From assembly GCA_002722295.1 (NCBI GenBank), contig PBLF01000029.1, positions 178,978-242,977 on the forward strand: a stretch of 64,000 nt of DNA, written 5' to 3'. The notes under the pieces are model-generated. The model was not told the origin of the DNA. It ran no database searches and worked only from the letters and a program-made list of their open reading frames with translations. The stretch comes from Stappia sp. (lineage in GTDB: Bacteria > Pseudomonadota > Alphaproteobacteria > Rhizobiales > Stappiaceae). Positions 43,731-52,778 of the stretch are shown here, piece by piece. Numbering within the stretch: the stretch's first letter is position 1; each line of letters starts with the position of its first letter. Both the position numbers and the translations under genes were made by a program.

Positions 43731-44465
43731 ATGACACCGCTCTGGCTGCATGCGCTTTCGATCCTCGCCATTCTCTCCGGACTGGCCAGCGCGCTTTTGA
43801 TCGTCGCGGACGAATGGCGCGATCCCCAGCACATGGCGATCATGAACGCGGTGTGGCCATTGACGGCTCTTTTCGCCGGGCCGCTGGCGCTCATGTTCTA
43901 CTTTTCCCACGGCAAGGACGCCGCGAAAAGTCGCATGGCCTCGCATGAGAGCAGCGGGGAGGGGCATCACTCCCACCCGAAAAGCTCAACGCCGGTAGCC
44001 GTCTCCAAGGCCTGTGCCCATTGCGGCAGCGGTTGCGCGCTTGGCGACATGATCGCCGAATGGCTCGCCTTTTTCTTTCCCGTCGTGGCGCTCTGGTTCG
44101 GCTGGCAGAGCGTTTTCGCGGAAAAGATTTTCGCCATCTGGGTTCTGGATTTCGTGCTCGCCTTCGGGTTCGGCATCGCGTTCCAGTATTTCACCATCAA
44201 GCCGATGCGCGGCCTGACGCCGCTCAAGGGGCTCGTTGCCGCGCTCAAGGCCGACGCCCTCTCGCTGACCGCATGGCAGGTGGGCATGTACGGCTTCATG
44301 GGGTTTGCCCACTTCTGGCTGTTCCCGCGTGTCGTCGGCACAGAGCTTCGAGTGCCTTCGGTGGAGTTCTGGTTCATGATGCAGATCGCCATGCTGGCGG
44401 GCTTTGTAACCGCCTGGCCGATGAACTGGTGGCTGATCCGGGCCGGCATCAAGGAGCGGATGTAG
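43731..44465 (+). CDS. DUF4396 domain-containing integral membrane protein
   Basis: A 244-residue inner-membrane protein of unknown function. Two N-terminal helices (about residues 5-25 and 40-60), then a His/Ser-rich cytoplasmic or periplasmic loop with GEGHHSHPK and CAHCGSGCALGDM (three cysteines plus His, a possible metal site), then four further helices ending in NWWLIRAGIKERM. The DUF4396 identity rests on the GSGCALGDMIAEW and FQYFTIKPMRG segments. The ATG at 43731 follows GGGGG; longer in-frame starts exist. Its 3' end overlaps the convergent LysR gene by 17 bp. Metal or copper handling is a guess from the Cys/His loop. Confidence 0.8.
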   Translation: MTPLWLHALSILAILSGLASALLIVADEWRDPQHMAIMNAVWPLTALFAGPLALMFYFSHGKDAAKSRMASHESSGEGHHSHPKSSTPVAVSKACAHCGSGCALGDMIAEWLAFFFPVVALWFGWQSVFAEKIFAIWVLDFVLAFGFGIAFQYFTIKPMRGLTPLKGLVAALKADALSLTAWQVGMYGFMGFAHFWLFPRVVGTELRVPSVEFWFMMQIAMLAGFVTAWPMNWWLIRAGIKERM

Positions 44466-45378
44466 CCGCGCCGTTCCGGTCCCGGGCGAGCGCCTCGACC
44501 AGATAGTCGACGAACACACGCACCCTGGCGGGCATGGACGCTCCACCCAGAAACACCGCGTTGATGCTCTCGCGGTCGCGTGGATTGTAGGCCTCGAGCA
44601 GCGGCACGAGCGCGCCGCTCGCGAGCGCGTCCCCGATATGGAAGTTGCCGACCCGCGTGATGCCCACGCCCTCCATCGCGAGCTGGACGAGCGTTTCGCC
44701 GTTGTTGGCGCGAATGTTTCCGTTGACGGGCAGGAGATAGTCGCGCCCGTCCTCGCGAAACGGCCAGCCGGGTTCGATGCGGCGGAACGAAAAATCGAGG
44801 CAATTGTGCCGGGCGAGATCGGCCGGTGTCCGTGGCGTCCCGGCCTGCTCCAGATAGGCGGGGGAGGCCACGACCGTGCGTCCCGTTTCCCCCAACCGGC
44901 GCGCCGTCAGCGGACTGTCGCCAAGCGGGCCGAAGCGAATGCCCACGTCCGTGCTGCCCTCCAGGACATCGGCCACCTCGTCGCTGGCCTCCAGTTCGAC
45001 CGTGATATCGGGATACCGCGCCACGAAGCCCGCCAGAAGCGGCGTGATCACGAGGCGCGCGTGCGCCGTTGCGGCGCTGACGCGGATCTGTCCACGCGGA
45101 CTGCCGCGATCCGCGATCGTGCTTTCCATTTCATCGAGATCCGCGAGCACCCGGCGCGCCACTCGCGCATAGGACTCTCCTTCCGCCGTGAGGCGCAGGC
45201 TGCGGGTGGTGCGCAACACCAGCCGCACGCCGAGGCGCTCCTCGATCCGGGTGACGATCCGGCTGACCGCGGAGGGCGTCAGATCGAGTTCCCGCGCCGC
45301 CGCCGAAAGGCTTCCCGCGCAGACGACGGCCAGGAACGTTGCCATCTCCGTGGTCCTGTCGGCCTTGATCTGGACCAT
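44449..45378 (-). CDS. LysR family transcriptional regulator
   Basis: A 309-residue regulator. N-terminal helix-turn-helix at about residues 10-70 (TTEMATFLAVVCAGSLSAAARELDLTPSAVSRIVTRIEERLG), then the periplasmic-binding-like effector domain (QIRVSAATAHARLVITPLLAGF onwards). I chose the ATG at 45378 because GGGAGG lies eight bases before it; a longer form would start at 45405. It is divergent from the MFS gene at 45641 and so is its probable regulator. The group resembles the DhcR/CrgA-like LysR regulators of efflux and reductase genes. Confidence 0.88.
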   Translation of the reverse strand: MVQIKADRTTEMATFLAVVCAGSLSAAARELDLTPSAVSRIVTRIEERLGVRLVLRTTRSLRLTAEGESYARVARRVLADLDEMESTIADRGSPRGQIRVSAATAHARLVITPLLAGFVARYPDITVELEASDEVADVLEGSTDVGIRFGPLGDSPLTARRLGETGRTVVASPAYLEQAGTPRTPADLARHNCLDFSFRRIEPGWPFREDGRDYLLPVNGNIRANNGETLVQLAMEGVGITRVGNFHIGDALASGALVPLLEAYNPRDRESINAVFLGGASMPARVRVFVDYLVEALARDRNGAATSAP

Positions 45379-45640
45379 GGGCCGTGCCTCCCGCGTTCTG
45401 TCCACCTTTGAATTGGGCGCAAAGCTGATTGACCGGGAAACCGGCTACCGGCTGCGACCTGTCCATAGCATATAGGCGGTCAACAAGGTCCAATCACGAT
45501 TCTGGTGCGCCGCACGCCTCCCCGTCGGTGCTTGTGTTCGTGATCCCCCGGAACAGGACCTTCCACATCCAGTTCCGTTCAGCCGCGCGAATGCGCACGC
45601 CGGATGGTTTCCCCTTGTCCGTTTCGAAGGTGCTTCGCTC

Positions 45641-46813
45641 ATGCGTCTCAATCCCCCGCTGATTGCTCTGGCGATCGGAGCCTTCGGCATCGGCGTCACC
45701 GAGTTCTCGCCCATGGGAATGCTTCCGGTGATCGCCGCCGATCTCGACGTCTCCATTCCCGTCGCGGGCCTGCTCGTCAGCGCCTACGCCTTCGGCGTTC
45801 TGGTCGGTGCGCCGATCATGACGCTCGTCTTCGCCAGCATGGCGCGCCGCCGCCTGCTGCTGTTGTCCATGGGTATCTTCACCCTGGGCAATCTCGTTTC
45901 CGCCTTTGCCGACGGTTACACGATGCTCCTCGTCGGGCGCATCATCACCTCGTTCAACCATGGCGCGTTCTTCGGCGTCGGCGCCGTGGTGGCGGCCAGC
46001 ATCGTTCCGCCCGAGAAACGGGCCGGGGCGGTTGCCGCCATGTTCTCCGGCCTGACCCTTGCGACCGTGGGGGGCGTTCCGCTTGCCGCATGGGTGGCCG
46101 AGACGGTCGGCTGGCGAACCGCTTTCCTCGGCATTTCGGTGATCGGCATCGTGACCATGCTGGCGCTTCTGGCCTCGCTGCCGCCGATGAAGGTGGAAGG
46201 GCGCGCCGACATGCGTTCCGAGCTTCGGGTGCTGTTTCGCGGCCCCGTGCTCGCGGCGCTGCTTCTCACGGTCGTCGGTGCAAGCGCCATGTTCACGGTG
46301 TTCACCTACATCGCCCCGATCCTTCAGGTCGAGACGGGCGCGAGCCCCTTGTTCGTGACCGCCATGCTGGTCATCTACGGGCTGGGGCTTGCTGTCGGAA
46401 ACTGGGTCGGCGGGCGCTTCGCGGACCGGTCCCTCGACGGAACGCTGATCGGCTCCCTGGTGGCCGTGGTGGTGCTGCTGGCGCTCTTCGCGGTGCTGAT
46501 GGGATCGGCCGTTGCCGCCGCGCCGCTGATCTTCCTGTGGGGCATCGCGAGTTTCGCACTCGTGCCGCCGCTCCAGACCCGCGTGGTTCTGGAAGCCTCC
46601 GAAGCGCCCAATCTGGCCTCGGCGATGAACATTGGTGCGTTCAACCTGGGCAATGCGATCGGCGCGGCACTGGGTGGTGCGGTCATCGACGCGGGGCTGG
46701 GCTATCCGGCTGTCTCGCTTGCCGGGGTCGGAATGGCACTTGCCGGACTGGCGCTGGCGCTTGCCTTCCGCAAGGGGCGCAAGGCGCGATGCGTCGAGGC
46801 GGCTGCCGTCTGA
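45641..46813 (+). CDS. MFS transporter, DHA1-type (YdhP/AraJ-like)
   Basis: A 390-residue inner-membrane protein with about twelve helices. The N-terminal FGIGVTEFSPMGMLPVIAADLDVSI segment is characteristic of the AraJ/YdhP/YdeA-type drug-H+ antiporters, and VSAYAFGVLVGAPIMTLVFASMARRRLLL is MFS motif A. It is likely an exporter of sugars, acids or drugs, under the control of the divergent LysR protein. A 235-bp gap upstream provides room for a shared promoter. Confidence 0.9.
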   Translation: MRLNPPLIALAIGAFGIGVTEFSPMGMLPVIAADLDVSIPVAGLLVSAYAFGVLVGAPIMTLVFASMARRRLLLLSMGIFTLGNLVSAFADGYTMLLVGRIITSFNHGAFFGVGAVVAASIVPPEKRAGAVAAMFSGLTLATVGGVPLAAWVAETVGWRTAFLGISVIGIVTMLALLASLPPMKVEGRADMRSELRVLFRGPVLAALLLTVVGASAMFTVFTYIAPILQVETGASPLFVTAMLVIYGLGLAVGNWVGGRFADRSLDGTLIGSLVAVVVLLALFAVLMGSAVAAAPLIFLWGIASFALVPPLQTRVVLEASEAPNLASAMNIGAFNLGNAIGAALGGAVIDAGLGYPAVSLAGVGMALAGLALALAFRKGRKARCVEAAAV

Positions 46814-46832
46814 CACCTCAGGCCTGAAACGG

Positions 46833-46870
46833 AGTCGGTCCGTCCCGCCTCATGGCGGGGCGGGCCGACT
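46833..46870. terminator. 17-bp bidirectional terminator hairpin
   Basis: Positions 46833-46849 pair with 46854-46870 over 17 bp (two G-T pairs), loop TCAT. It separates the convergent MFS and Nudix genes. The loop itself encodes the Nudix stop codon on the minus strand, so the Nudix 3' end is embedded in the stem. Confidence 0.75.
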
Positions 46871-47305
46871 TTGCCGCGCAAGGTCGGCCGCCATCCGCGC
46901 CACCTTCGCCACATCGAGGCTGAGCGCCAGCCCCGCTTCCTCAAGGCGGGCAAGCGGAAACCACGCCGCCTCCAGCGCGTCGTCGCCGGCAAGCGGAACG
47001 CCGGAGGCCTCCTCGCACAGCACCGCGACCAGCACGAAGTGCCGGCGCAAGGTTCCGGCCTCGTCGATGTCGAAGGCATCGACCGCGGTGAACACCTCCC
47101 GCGCCCGTGCCTCGATCCCCGTTTCCTCGTGCAACTCGCGTTCGGCGGCGGCAAGGAGCGGTTCGCCGTTCTCTATCTTGCCGCCGGGAAATCCCCAGCG
47201 ACCGGCGTCGGGCGGATTCGCGCGACGCACCAGAAGCACCTCGTCCGCACGCGGACAAACGGCAAGCACCGCGACAACGGGCCGTTGCTGCGGGATCGCG
47301 CTCAT
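46850..47305 (-). CDS. Nudix hydrolase (MutT/ADP-ribose pyrophosphatase type)
   Basis: A 151-residue pyrophosphohydrolase. The Nudix box GGKIENGEPLLAAAERELHEETGIE (about residues 39-63) has all catalytic glutamates (REx2EE). The surrounding RWGFPGG is typical. It hydrolyses nucleoside diphosphate-linked compounds, possibly oxidised nucleotides or NADH-type dinucleotides; the exact substrate is not predictable. The start overlaps the LysR stop by four bases. Its last codons lie within the terminator stem. Confidence 0.9.
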   Translation of the reverse strand: MSAIPQQRPVVAVLAVCPRADEVLLVRRANPPDAGRWGFPGGKIENGEPLLAAAERELHEETGIEARAREVFTAVDAFDIDEAGTLRRHFVLVAVLCEEASGVPLAGDDALEAAWFPLARLEEAGLALSLDVAKVARMAADLARQSRPAPP

Positions 47306-48201
47306 GCCGGCTCTCCAAGTGTGGCCGGGGCTACGAGCCGCAGCGTCTCCGCCCTGAGCACGTCGCAAAGCCGCTCGGCCGTCTCGCCAGGGTCGGCCGC
47401 GCGCAGAAGCCGGACCTCGATCATGGGAAGACGGGGCAGGGAGTCCGTTTCCGGCACGGGCGCGACATCTTCGGGCATCGCGTGGGTGGTGCGAACTGCC
47501 ACGCCGAGGCCGGACCGCAGGGCACCCCATATGCCGGGCAGGCTCGGAGTCGTCACCGCCGCCCGCCAGCGCAGCCCGGTCCGTTCGAGCTCCGCAAGGG
47601 CCGCCTGCCGAAACAGGCAGGGATGGTCGAACATGACGAGCGGCACCCGCTCCCCATCGGTTCCATGGTCCGGATTGCGCGCGCGTCCGGCCAGCCAGCG
47701 CATGGGCAACTCGCACAGGAGTTCACCCTCGTTCGATCCGCTCCCGGCGGGGGTGAACACGATGGCACCGTCGAGGCGTCCTGCGCGGATTTCGTCACCG
47801 AGAATGTGGTTCGGACCGGCGCGCACCTCCACATGCACCTCGGGCTGCATGGCGTCGAAGGCGGACAGCGTTGCCGGCATGACGTCCTCGAAGAAGTCCT
47901 GTGGCAGGCCGAGACGCACCGTCGCCGGCGTTACCGAAGCGCCGAGAGCGAGCGCGGCCGCGTCGTTGAGCGCGATGATCCGCCGGGCATAGGCGGCAAG
48001 CGTCTCTCCCGCCTCGGTCGGCACCAGCGTGCGCCCCTTCCGCACGAAGAGGCGGGGGCCCGTCTGCTCCTCCAGCCGCTTGAGCTGCATGCTCGCGGCC
48101 GATTGCGAACGCCCCAGATGATGGGCGGCCCGCGCGAAGCTGCCGAGGTCGATCCCGGCCGCCACCATGCGCAGGACATCAATGTCGAAGGAGTGCTTCA
48201 C
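47302..48201 (-). CDS. LysR family transcriptional regulator
   Basis: A 299-residue regulator with helix-turn-helix at about residues 4-65 (FDIDVLRMVAAGIDLGSFARAAHHLGRSQSAASMQLKRLEEQTG) and an effector-binding domain from about 90. I place the start at the GTG at 48201 because VKHSFDIDVLR aligns with the common LysR N terminus and CAGGG lies upstream; an ATG-started longer frame exists. It is divergent from an MFS/LysE gene pair, which is its likely target, and is coupled to the Nudix gene downstream. Confidence 0.83.
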   Translation of the reverse strand: MKHSFDIDVLRMVAAGIDLGSFARAAHHLGRSQSAASMQLKRLEEQTGPRLFVRKGRTLVPTEAGETLAAYARRIIALNDAAALALGASVTPATVRLGLPQDFFEDVMPATLSAFDAMQPEVHVEVRAGPNHILGDEIRAGRLDGAIVFTPAGSGSNEGELLCELPMRWLAGRARNPDHGTDGERVPLVMFDHPCLFRQAALAELERTGLRWRAAVTTPSLPGIWGALRSGLGVAVRTTHAMPEDVAPVPETDSLPRLPMIEVRLLRAADPGETAERLCDVLRAETLRLVAPATLGEPA

Positions 48202-48337
48202 TTCACAATCCCTGAAGGGTGATTTCACAAGTATTCGTTTTTCCAAAGTGTAGGGCGGATCTAGCATCCCGGTCAAACAGCTTCGGTCGCCGGACCCTCC
48301 GGCCTCGGGGCGGCGTCCTTAAAGGGAGAGGCCGGAC

Positions 48338-49633
48338 ATGGGCGGACATACACACGCGCCGGACGCGCGTCAGCGCGAGCGCGACATGCGCGTCATCGTG
48401 ATTGCGGGCGGGCTCGTGCTTGCCATTTCCTTTGGCGTTCGCGCCGTCTTCGGCGGGGTCATCGAGCCGCTGTCGGCGGAGCTTTTCGGCGGCCGCATCG
48501 AGATCTTCTCGCTGGCGATCGCGATCCAGAACCTCGTGTGGGGGCTCGCCCAGCCCGGGTTCGGAATGATCGCCGACCGTTTCGGCGACCGCAAGGCGAT
48601 GTGGATCGGTCTGGCGTGCTATGCCGCCGGCATGGCCATCTGTGTCACCGGCTCCTCCGCCGCCTCGCAGGGAATCGGCGCCGGCGTGCTTGTCGGGATG
48701 GGCATCTCGGGCACGGCCTTCGGCACCGTGCTCGCGGTTGTCGGTCGCTCCGCGCCGGTCGAGAAACGCAGCCACTACCTGGGCATCGCCTCCGCCATCG
48801 GCTCCAGCGGGCAGGTCGTCCTGCCGCTTCTGGTGTCCTGGCTCATCACCTTCATGGACTGGCGCATGACGCTGGCGATCGTGTCGCTCGCGCTGGTGCC
48901 CATGGTCTTCGCCATTCCGCTGCTCAGGGCGCGCGAGGTCGCACCGGCGGCGCCCGGCGTCCAGGCGGCGGAGGTGGAACCGGGCCTCGGCCTCACGATC
49001 CGCGCCGCCTTCGGGCATGGCAGCTACCTGCTGCTTGCGGCCGGCTTCTTCGTCTGCGGCTTTCACCTGGCCTTCATCACCGCGCATCTGCCGACCTTCG
49101 TGCAGATGAACTGCATTTCCACCGCAAGCGCGGCCGAACTGCGCGGTCTCGGTCTTCAGGCACTGGCGCTTGCCGGGCTTGCCAATATCTTCGGCACCAT
49201 CGCGGCCTCGCGGCTCGGGATGCGCTTCTCGAAGCCCTATGTGCTTGCCGCGATCTACGCCTTGCGTGCGGTCGCGATCCTTGTCTTCATTTCCTTGCCG
49301 ATAACGCCGGCCTCTGTTCTGGTCTTCGGTGCCGTGATGGGCGTCCTGTGGCTCTCGACCGTGCCGCTCACCAGCGCGCTGGTGCTGGTGATGTTCGGCC
49401 CGCGCGCCATGGGCACGCTGTTCGGCTTCGTGTTCCTCAGCCACCAGCTCGGCAGCTTCGCGGGTGTGTGGCTCGGCGGTCTGGCCTTCGACCGGACCGG
49501 CAGCTACGATCAGATCTGGTATCTCGCCATTGCGATGGGCGCCTTGTCGGCCATTGCCCACCTTCTCGTTCGCGAATGCGCCGCGCCCCGGCCCGGCGGT
49601 TCCACCGGCCCGACAGGAGTTGCAAGGACATGA
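48338..49633 (+). CDS. MFS transporter (oxalate/formate antiporter-like)
   Basis: A 431-residue inner-membrane transporter with about twelve helices. MFS motif A appears as GMIADRFGDRKAMW near residue 87, and SFGVRAVFGGVIEPLSAELFG at the N terminus is typical of the OFA/monocarboxylate-like branch. The start follows GGGAGAGG; a Met at codon 17 is an alternative. The stop overlaps the LysE gene by four bases, so both transporters are produced together under the divergent LysR protein. Substrate unknown. Confidence 0.88.
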   Translation: MGGHTHAPDARQRERDMRVIVIAGGLVLAISFGVRAVFGGVIEPLSAELFGGRIEIFSLAIAIQNLVWGLAQPGFGMIADRFGDRKAMWIGLACYAAGMAICVTGSSAASQGIGAGVLVGMGISGTAFGTVLAVVGRSAPVEKRSHYLGIASAIGSSGQVVLPLLVSWLITFMDWRMTLAIVSLALVPMVFAIPLLRAREVAPAAPGVQAAEVEPGLGLTIRAAFGHGSYLLLAAGFFVCGFHLAFITAHLPTFVQMNCISTASAAELRGLGLQALALAGLANIFGTIAASRLGMRFSKPYVLAAIYALRAVAILVFISLPITPASVLVFGAVMGVLWLSTVPLTSALVLVMFGPRAMGTLFGFVFLSHQLGSFAGVWLGGLAFDRTGSYDQIWYLAIAMGALSAIAHLLVRECAAPRPGGSTGPTGVART

Positions 49634-50232
49634 CGCGGGAGCTCGTGCTGCTCTGGCTGGCCGCCTTTCCGCTGATGGGAAGCCCGGGCCCCGCGACGCT
49701 GAGCCTCGCGGGGCTCGGCACCGCCTTCGGCTTTCGCGCGAGCCTTGCCTATCTTGCCGGGATCATCATCGGCACCGCGCTGGTGCTGGTGCTGATCGCC
49801 ACGGGCGTCACGGCGCTGATCCTTGCCCAGCCGGTGCTGCTCGTCGCGCTGACGGTGCTTGCCGCGGCCTACATCCTCTATCTGGCCTGGAAGATCGCCA
49901 CCGCTCCGGTCGGGCGTATCGCGACGGACGGGGACAAGGCTCCCTCCTTCATCCCCGCCCTGGCACTCGCCGTTGCCAACCCGAAAGCCTATGCGGCCAT
50001 CGGCGCGGTCTATGCGGGGCACCGGCTGATCGCCGACAACCTTGCCGCCGACACGATGGCCAAGCTCGCCGCGTTGTTTCTCGTCATCGTGGTCGTCAAC
50101 ACCACGTGGCTTGCCTTCGGCGCCCTGTTCGCAAGGCTTCTCACCAACCCGGTGATCGGACGGACCGTGAATGTCGTCTTCGCGCTGATGCTCGTCGGAT
50201 CGGTGGCGCTGGCACTTTCCGGAGAGTTCTGA
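49630..50232 (+). CDS. LysE family exporter
   Basis: A 200-residue membrane protein of the LysE/RhtB amino-acid exporter family with about five or six helices. The N-terminal PLMGSPGPATLSLAGLGTAFGFRASLAYLAGIIIGTALV contains the family's PGP motif. The ALALAVANPKAYAAIGAVYAG segment in the middle is also typical. Coupled by ATGA to the preceding MFS transporter. Likely exports an amino acid or related metabolite. Confidence 0.88.
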   Translation: MTRELVLLWLAAFPLMGSPGPATLSLAGLGTAFGFRASLAYLAGIIIGTALVLVLIATGVTALILAQPVLLVALTVLAAAYILYLAWKIATAPVGRIATDGDKAPSFIPALALAVANPKAYAAIGAVYAGHRLIADNLAADTMAKLAALFLVIVVVNTTWLAFGALFARLLTNPVIGRTVNVVFALMLVGSVALALSGEF

Positions 50233-50265
50233 GGCCCGCGCCGTTCCGGCGCGAAAGGCCGTACC

Positions 50266-50877
50266 CTAGCCGGCCCTGGCGGTCTCGAGAAGCTCCAGAA
50301 GACGCTGCTCGCCCGTCCAGTGACAGGCGGCCCATCCGGCCGCGCGCGCCGCATCCACGTTGGCCCTGGTGTCATCGACGAGGAACGTCGTTTCCGGCAT
50401 CGATCCGGCGAGCGACAGGGCCGCATCGAAGAAGGCGCGTTGCGGCTTCTTCGCTCCCACCTGGGCCGAATAGACAATGCCGTCCACCCGTGAACTCAGG
50501 CCGAGCATCTCCATGAGATGGCGCGCGCGAAAATGCTCCTGGTTGGTCGCGAGGAACACTTTCACACCGCGTGCCCGCAGCAGGTCGCAGTCGGCAAGGA
50601 CATCCTCCTCGAGCCTTGCGTCGCGCGCGAACCAGTAGGCCATGAAGTCCTGCGGCGTCAGGTCGGGCGCCAGTCGCGGCAGGCAGTCCTCCAGCACCGT
50701 GTCGAGCCGCTTCTCGCCCACGACGATCGCTTTCCAGTGGGGAATGAAGAAGTGCTGCTGCAGGTCCTGCGGCGTGATGCCGAGGTCCTGCTCGATGTCG
50801 GCGGCCCAGGAACGCCCGTCGTGCGGGTGCCCGGTGACGACGACACCGTCCACATCCAGCATCACGCAAACGCTCAC
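50266..50877 (-). CDS. HAD family hydrolase
   Basis: A 203-residue haloacid dehalogenase-like phosphatase. Motif I is MLDVDGVVVTG (the nucleophile is the first Asp of DVDG), motif II is in VFLATNQEH, a Lys lies in AQVGAKKPQ, and motif IV is FLVDDTRANVDAA. The start is GTG at 50877 or ATG at 50862. It is convergent with LysE across a short hairpin (50237-50253). Substrate probably a small phosphorylated metabolite. Confidence 0.88.
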   Translation of the reverse strand: MSVCVMLDVDGVVVTGHPHDGRSWAADIEQDLGITPQDLQQHFFIPHWKAIVVGEKRLDTVLEDCLPRLAPDLTPQDFMAYWFARDARLEEDVLADCDLLRARGVKVFLATNQEHFRARHLMEMLGLSSRVDGIVYSAQVGAKKPQRAFFDAALSLAGSMPETTFLVDDTRANVDAARAAGWAACHWTGEQRLLELLETARAG

Positions 50878-51000
50878 GGGCCCGTACTCCTTATTCCATC
50901 GAACAGGACCTTGATGGGACGAAACAGGTATCCGATCAAGACCTTTACCCGGCGAACGGGCTCTGCTTCCCTGTCACTGCAAACACAAGGGAGACCGGTC

Positions 51001-51447
51001 ATGATCCGCATGGCGGTTCGCGCGGACGAAAGGGCGATCCGCGCTTGCGCGGAACGCGCCTATGCCCCTTACGTGGAGACGATAGGGCGGCGCCCCGCGC
51101 CGATGGACGCGGACTACGCCGGGCAGATCGACCGCGGCCTCGTCCATGTCGCAATAACCGCTTCGGGGATACTGGAGGGCTTCATCGTCTTCGAGCCGCG
51201 CGGGGACCACATGTTCCTGGAGAACGTCGCCGTGCGCCCCGAGGTTGCGGGGCACGGAACGGGCAGGGCGCTGGTGGCCTTCTGCGAGGCGGAAGCCGCG
51301 CGTCTGGGCCTCGGCGCCGTGCACCTCTACACCAACGCCAGGATGACCGCGAACCTCTCCCTCTATCCGCATCTTGGCTACGTGGAGACCGAACGGCGGC
51401 AGGAGGACGGGTTCGACCGGGTGTATTTCCGGAAACGCCTCGGCTGA
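51001..51447 (+). CDS. GNAT family N-acetyltransferase
   Basis: A 148-residue acetyltransferase. Acetyl-CoA binding motif A is seen as LENVAVRPEVAGHGTGRALVAFCEAEA (about residues 72-98), and motif B as LYPHLGYVETERRQEDGFDRVYFRK at the C terminus. It transfers an acetyl group from acetyl-CoA to an amine of a small molecule or protein; the substrate is unknown. Monocistronic, divergent from the HAD gene. Confidence 0.88.
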   Translation: MIRMAVRADERAIRACAERAYAPYVETIGRRPAPMDADYAGQIDRGLVHVAITASGILEGFIVFEPRGDHMFLENVAVRPEVAGHGTGRALVAFCEAEAARLGLGAVHLYTNARMTANLSLYPHLGYVETERRQEDGFDRVYFRKRLG

Positions 51448-51456
51448 GGCGGGAGA

Positions 51457-51485
51457 TCCCCGCCCGCGTATGGCACGGGCGGGGA
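51457..51485. terminator. Hairpin terminator between convergent GNAT and binding-protein genes
   Basis: TCCCCGCCCG pairs perfectly with CGGGCGGGGA (10 bp, 9-base loop). It lies between the convergent GNAT and Liv-type binding-protein genes. No long T-run. Confidence 0.6.
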
Positions 51486-51497
51486 CAGGATCGTCCC

Positions 51498-52685
51498 TTA
51501 CATCCGGCACTCGCCGTGGAAGCCGTCCTCGTAGTCCTCGACCACGGTCCGCACGAAGGACGTTGCATACTTGCCGTCGTCGCGCTTCACGACCTTCAGC
51601 ATGTGGAAGTCCTGGATTGGATAGTGGTTGTTGGAGAAGGAGAACTTGCCGCGAACGGACGGGAAGTCTGCCTCTTCCAGCGCCTTGCGCACGGCGTCCT
51701 TGTCGTCGAGCTTGCCGCCGGTCTTCTCCAGTGCGCTGGCGATCAGCTGGGCCGCGTCATAGGACTGCGCGGCGTAGGAGCCGGGCACATAGCCGTATCT
51801 TTCCTCGAACGCGGCGACGAAGGCCTCGTTGGTCTCGTTCTTCATGTCCGGCGCCCAGGAGCCGGCGGAGAGGAAGCCGAGGGCGGCGTCCTGCTGGCCC
51901 GGCAGCGTCGTCTCGTCGGTGGTGAAGACCGAGAGGAACTTCATCTTCTCCGAAAGGCCCGCGGCGTCGAACTGCTTCACCAGGCGTACGCCCATGCCGC
52001 CCGGCATGAAGGTGAAGATCGCGTCCGAGCCGGAGGTGGCGATGCGCGCAAGCTCCGCCGAAAAGTCCTGGTGGCCAAGCGGTGTGAACACCTCGTCCGT
52101 CACGTTGCCCTTGAAGGTCTTCTTGAAGCCCTCGATGTTGTCGCGGCCCGCCTGGTAGTTCGGCACCATGGTGAAGACGTTCTCGAAGCCTTCTTCACTG
52201 GCGATCATGCCGCTGACTTCGGCCGGCTGGTTGTTCTGGTAGGACGTGACGAAGAAATAGGGATTGCAGTTGCGTCCGGCGAAGGTCGAAGGGCCGGCGT
52301 TGGGGCTGATGAGGAATGTTTCCGACTGCACGACCGGCTTGAAGATCGCCTGCAGCATGTTGGAAAACACGGTGCCGACGACGAAGTCGACATCGTCGCG
52401 CTCGATCAGTGCCTTGGCCTTGAGCAGAGCCACGTCCGGCTTCAGTTCGTCGTCCTCGACAATAAGGTCGACCGATTGTCCACCGAGCTGGCCGCCGTTC
52501 TGCTCCAGCGCGAGCTGGAAGCCGTCGACGAGCTGCTGGCCGAGCGCCGCCGGCGGGCCGGAAAGCGTCACCACCATGCCGATCTTGATGTCCTCGGCAA
52601 AGGCCTGCGAGGTCGCGAGCGCGCCGAAGGCGACACCGGCCGCAAGGCCGGCAAGTTTGCGTGTCCACGTGGAAGTCATGGTCAA
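51498..52685 (-). CDS. Orphan branched-chain amino acid type ABC substrate-binding protein
   Basis: A 395-residue periplasmic binding protein. The signal peptide has a basic N terminus (WTRKLAG), a hydrophobic core and SQAFA-ED cleavage. IKIGMVVTLSGPPAALGQQLVDGFQLALEQNGG is the classical LivK-type start, and VVGTVFSNMLQAIFKPV follows. No permease or ATPase gene is adjacent, so it must use a transporter encoded elsewhere. It is the last gene of the PhzS-like monooxygenase operon and probably captures that pathway's aromatic or heterocyclic substrate. Confidence 0.88.
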   Translation of the reverse strand: MTMTSTWTRKLAGLAAGVAFGALATSQAFAEDIKIGMVVTLSGPPAALGQQLVDGFQLALEQNGGQLGGQSVDLIVEDDELKPDVALLKAKALIERDDVDFVVGTVFSNMLQAIFKPVVQSETFLISPNAGPSTFAGRNCNPYFFVTSYQNNQPAEVSGMIASEEGFENVFTMVPNYQAGRDNIEGFKKTFKGNVTDEVFTPLGHQDFSAELARIATSGSDAIFTFMPGGMGVRLVKQFDAAGLSEKMKFLSVFTTDETTLPGQQDAALGFLSAGSWAPDMKNETNEAFVAAFEERYGYVPGSYAAQSYDAAQLIASALEKTGGKLDDKDAVRKALEEADFPSVRGKFSFSNNHYPIQDFHMLKVVKRDDGKYATSFVRTVVEDYEDGFHGECRM

Positions 52686-52778
52686 TTCCCCTCTTGGTTC
52701 GCCCCGTTTCGGGGTCGAATGCTCTGGAATCCGGAAGGTCGCGGTGGCCGCGACGCTCCTGTTCGGCGCGGGCTCCCG

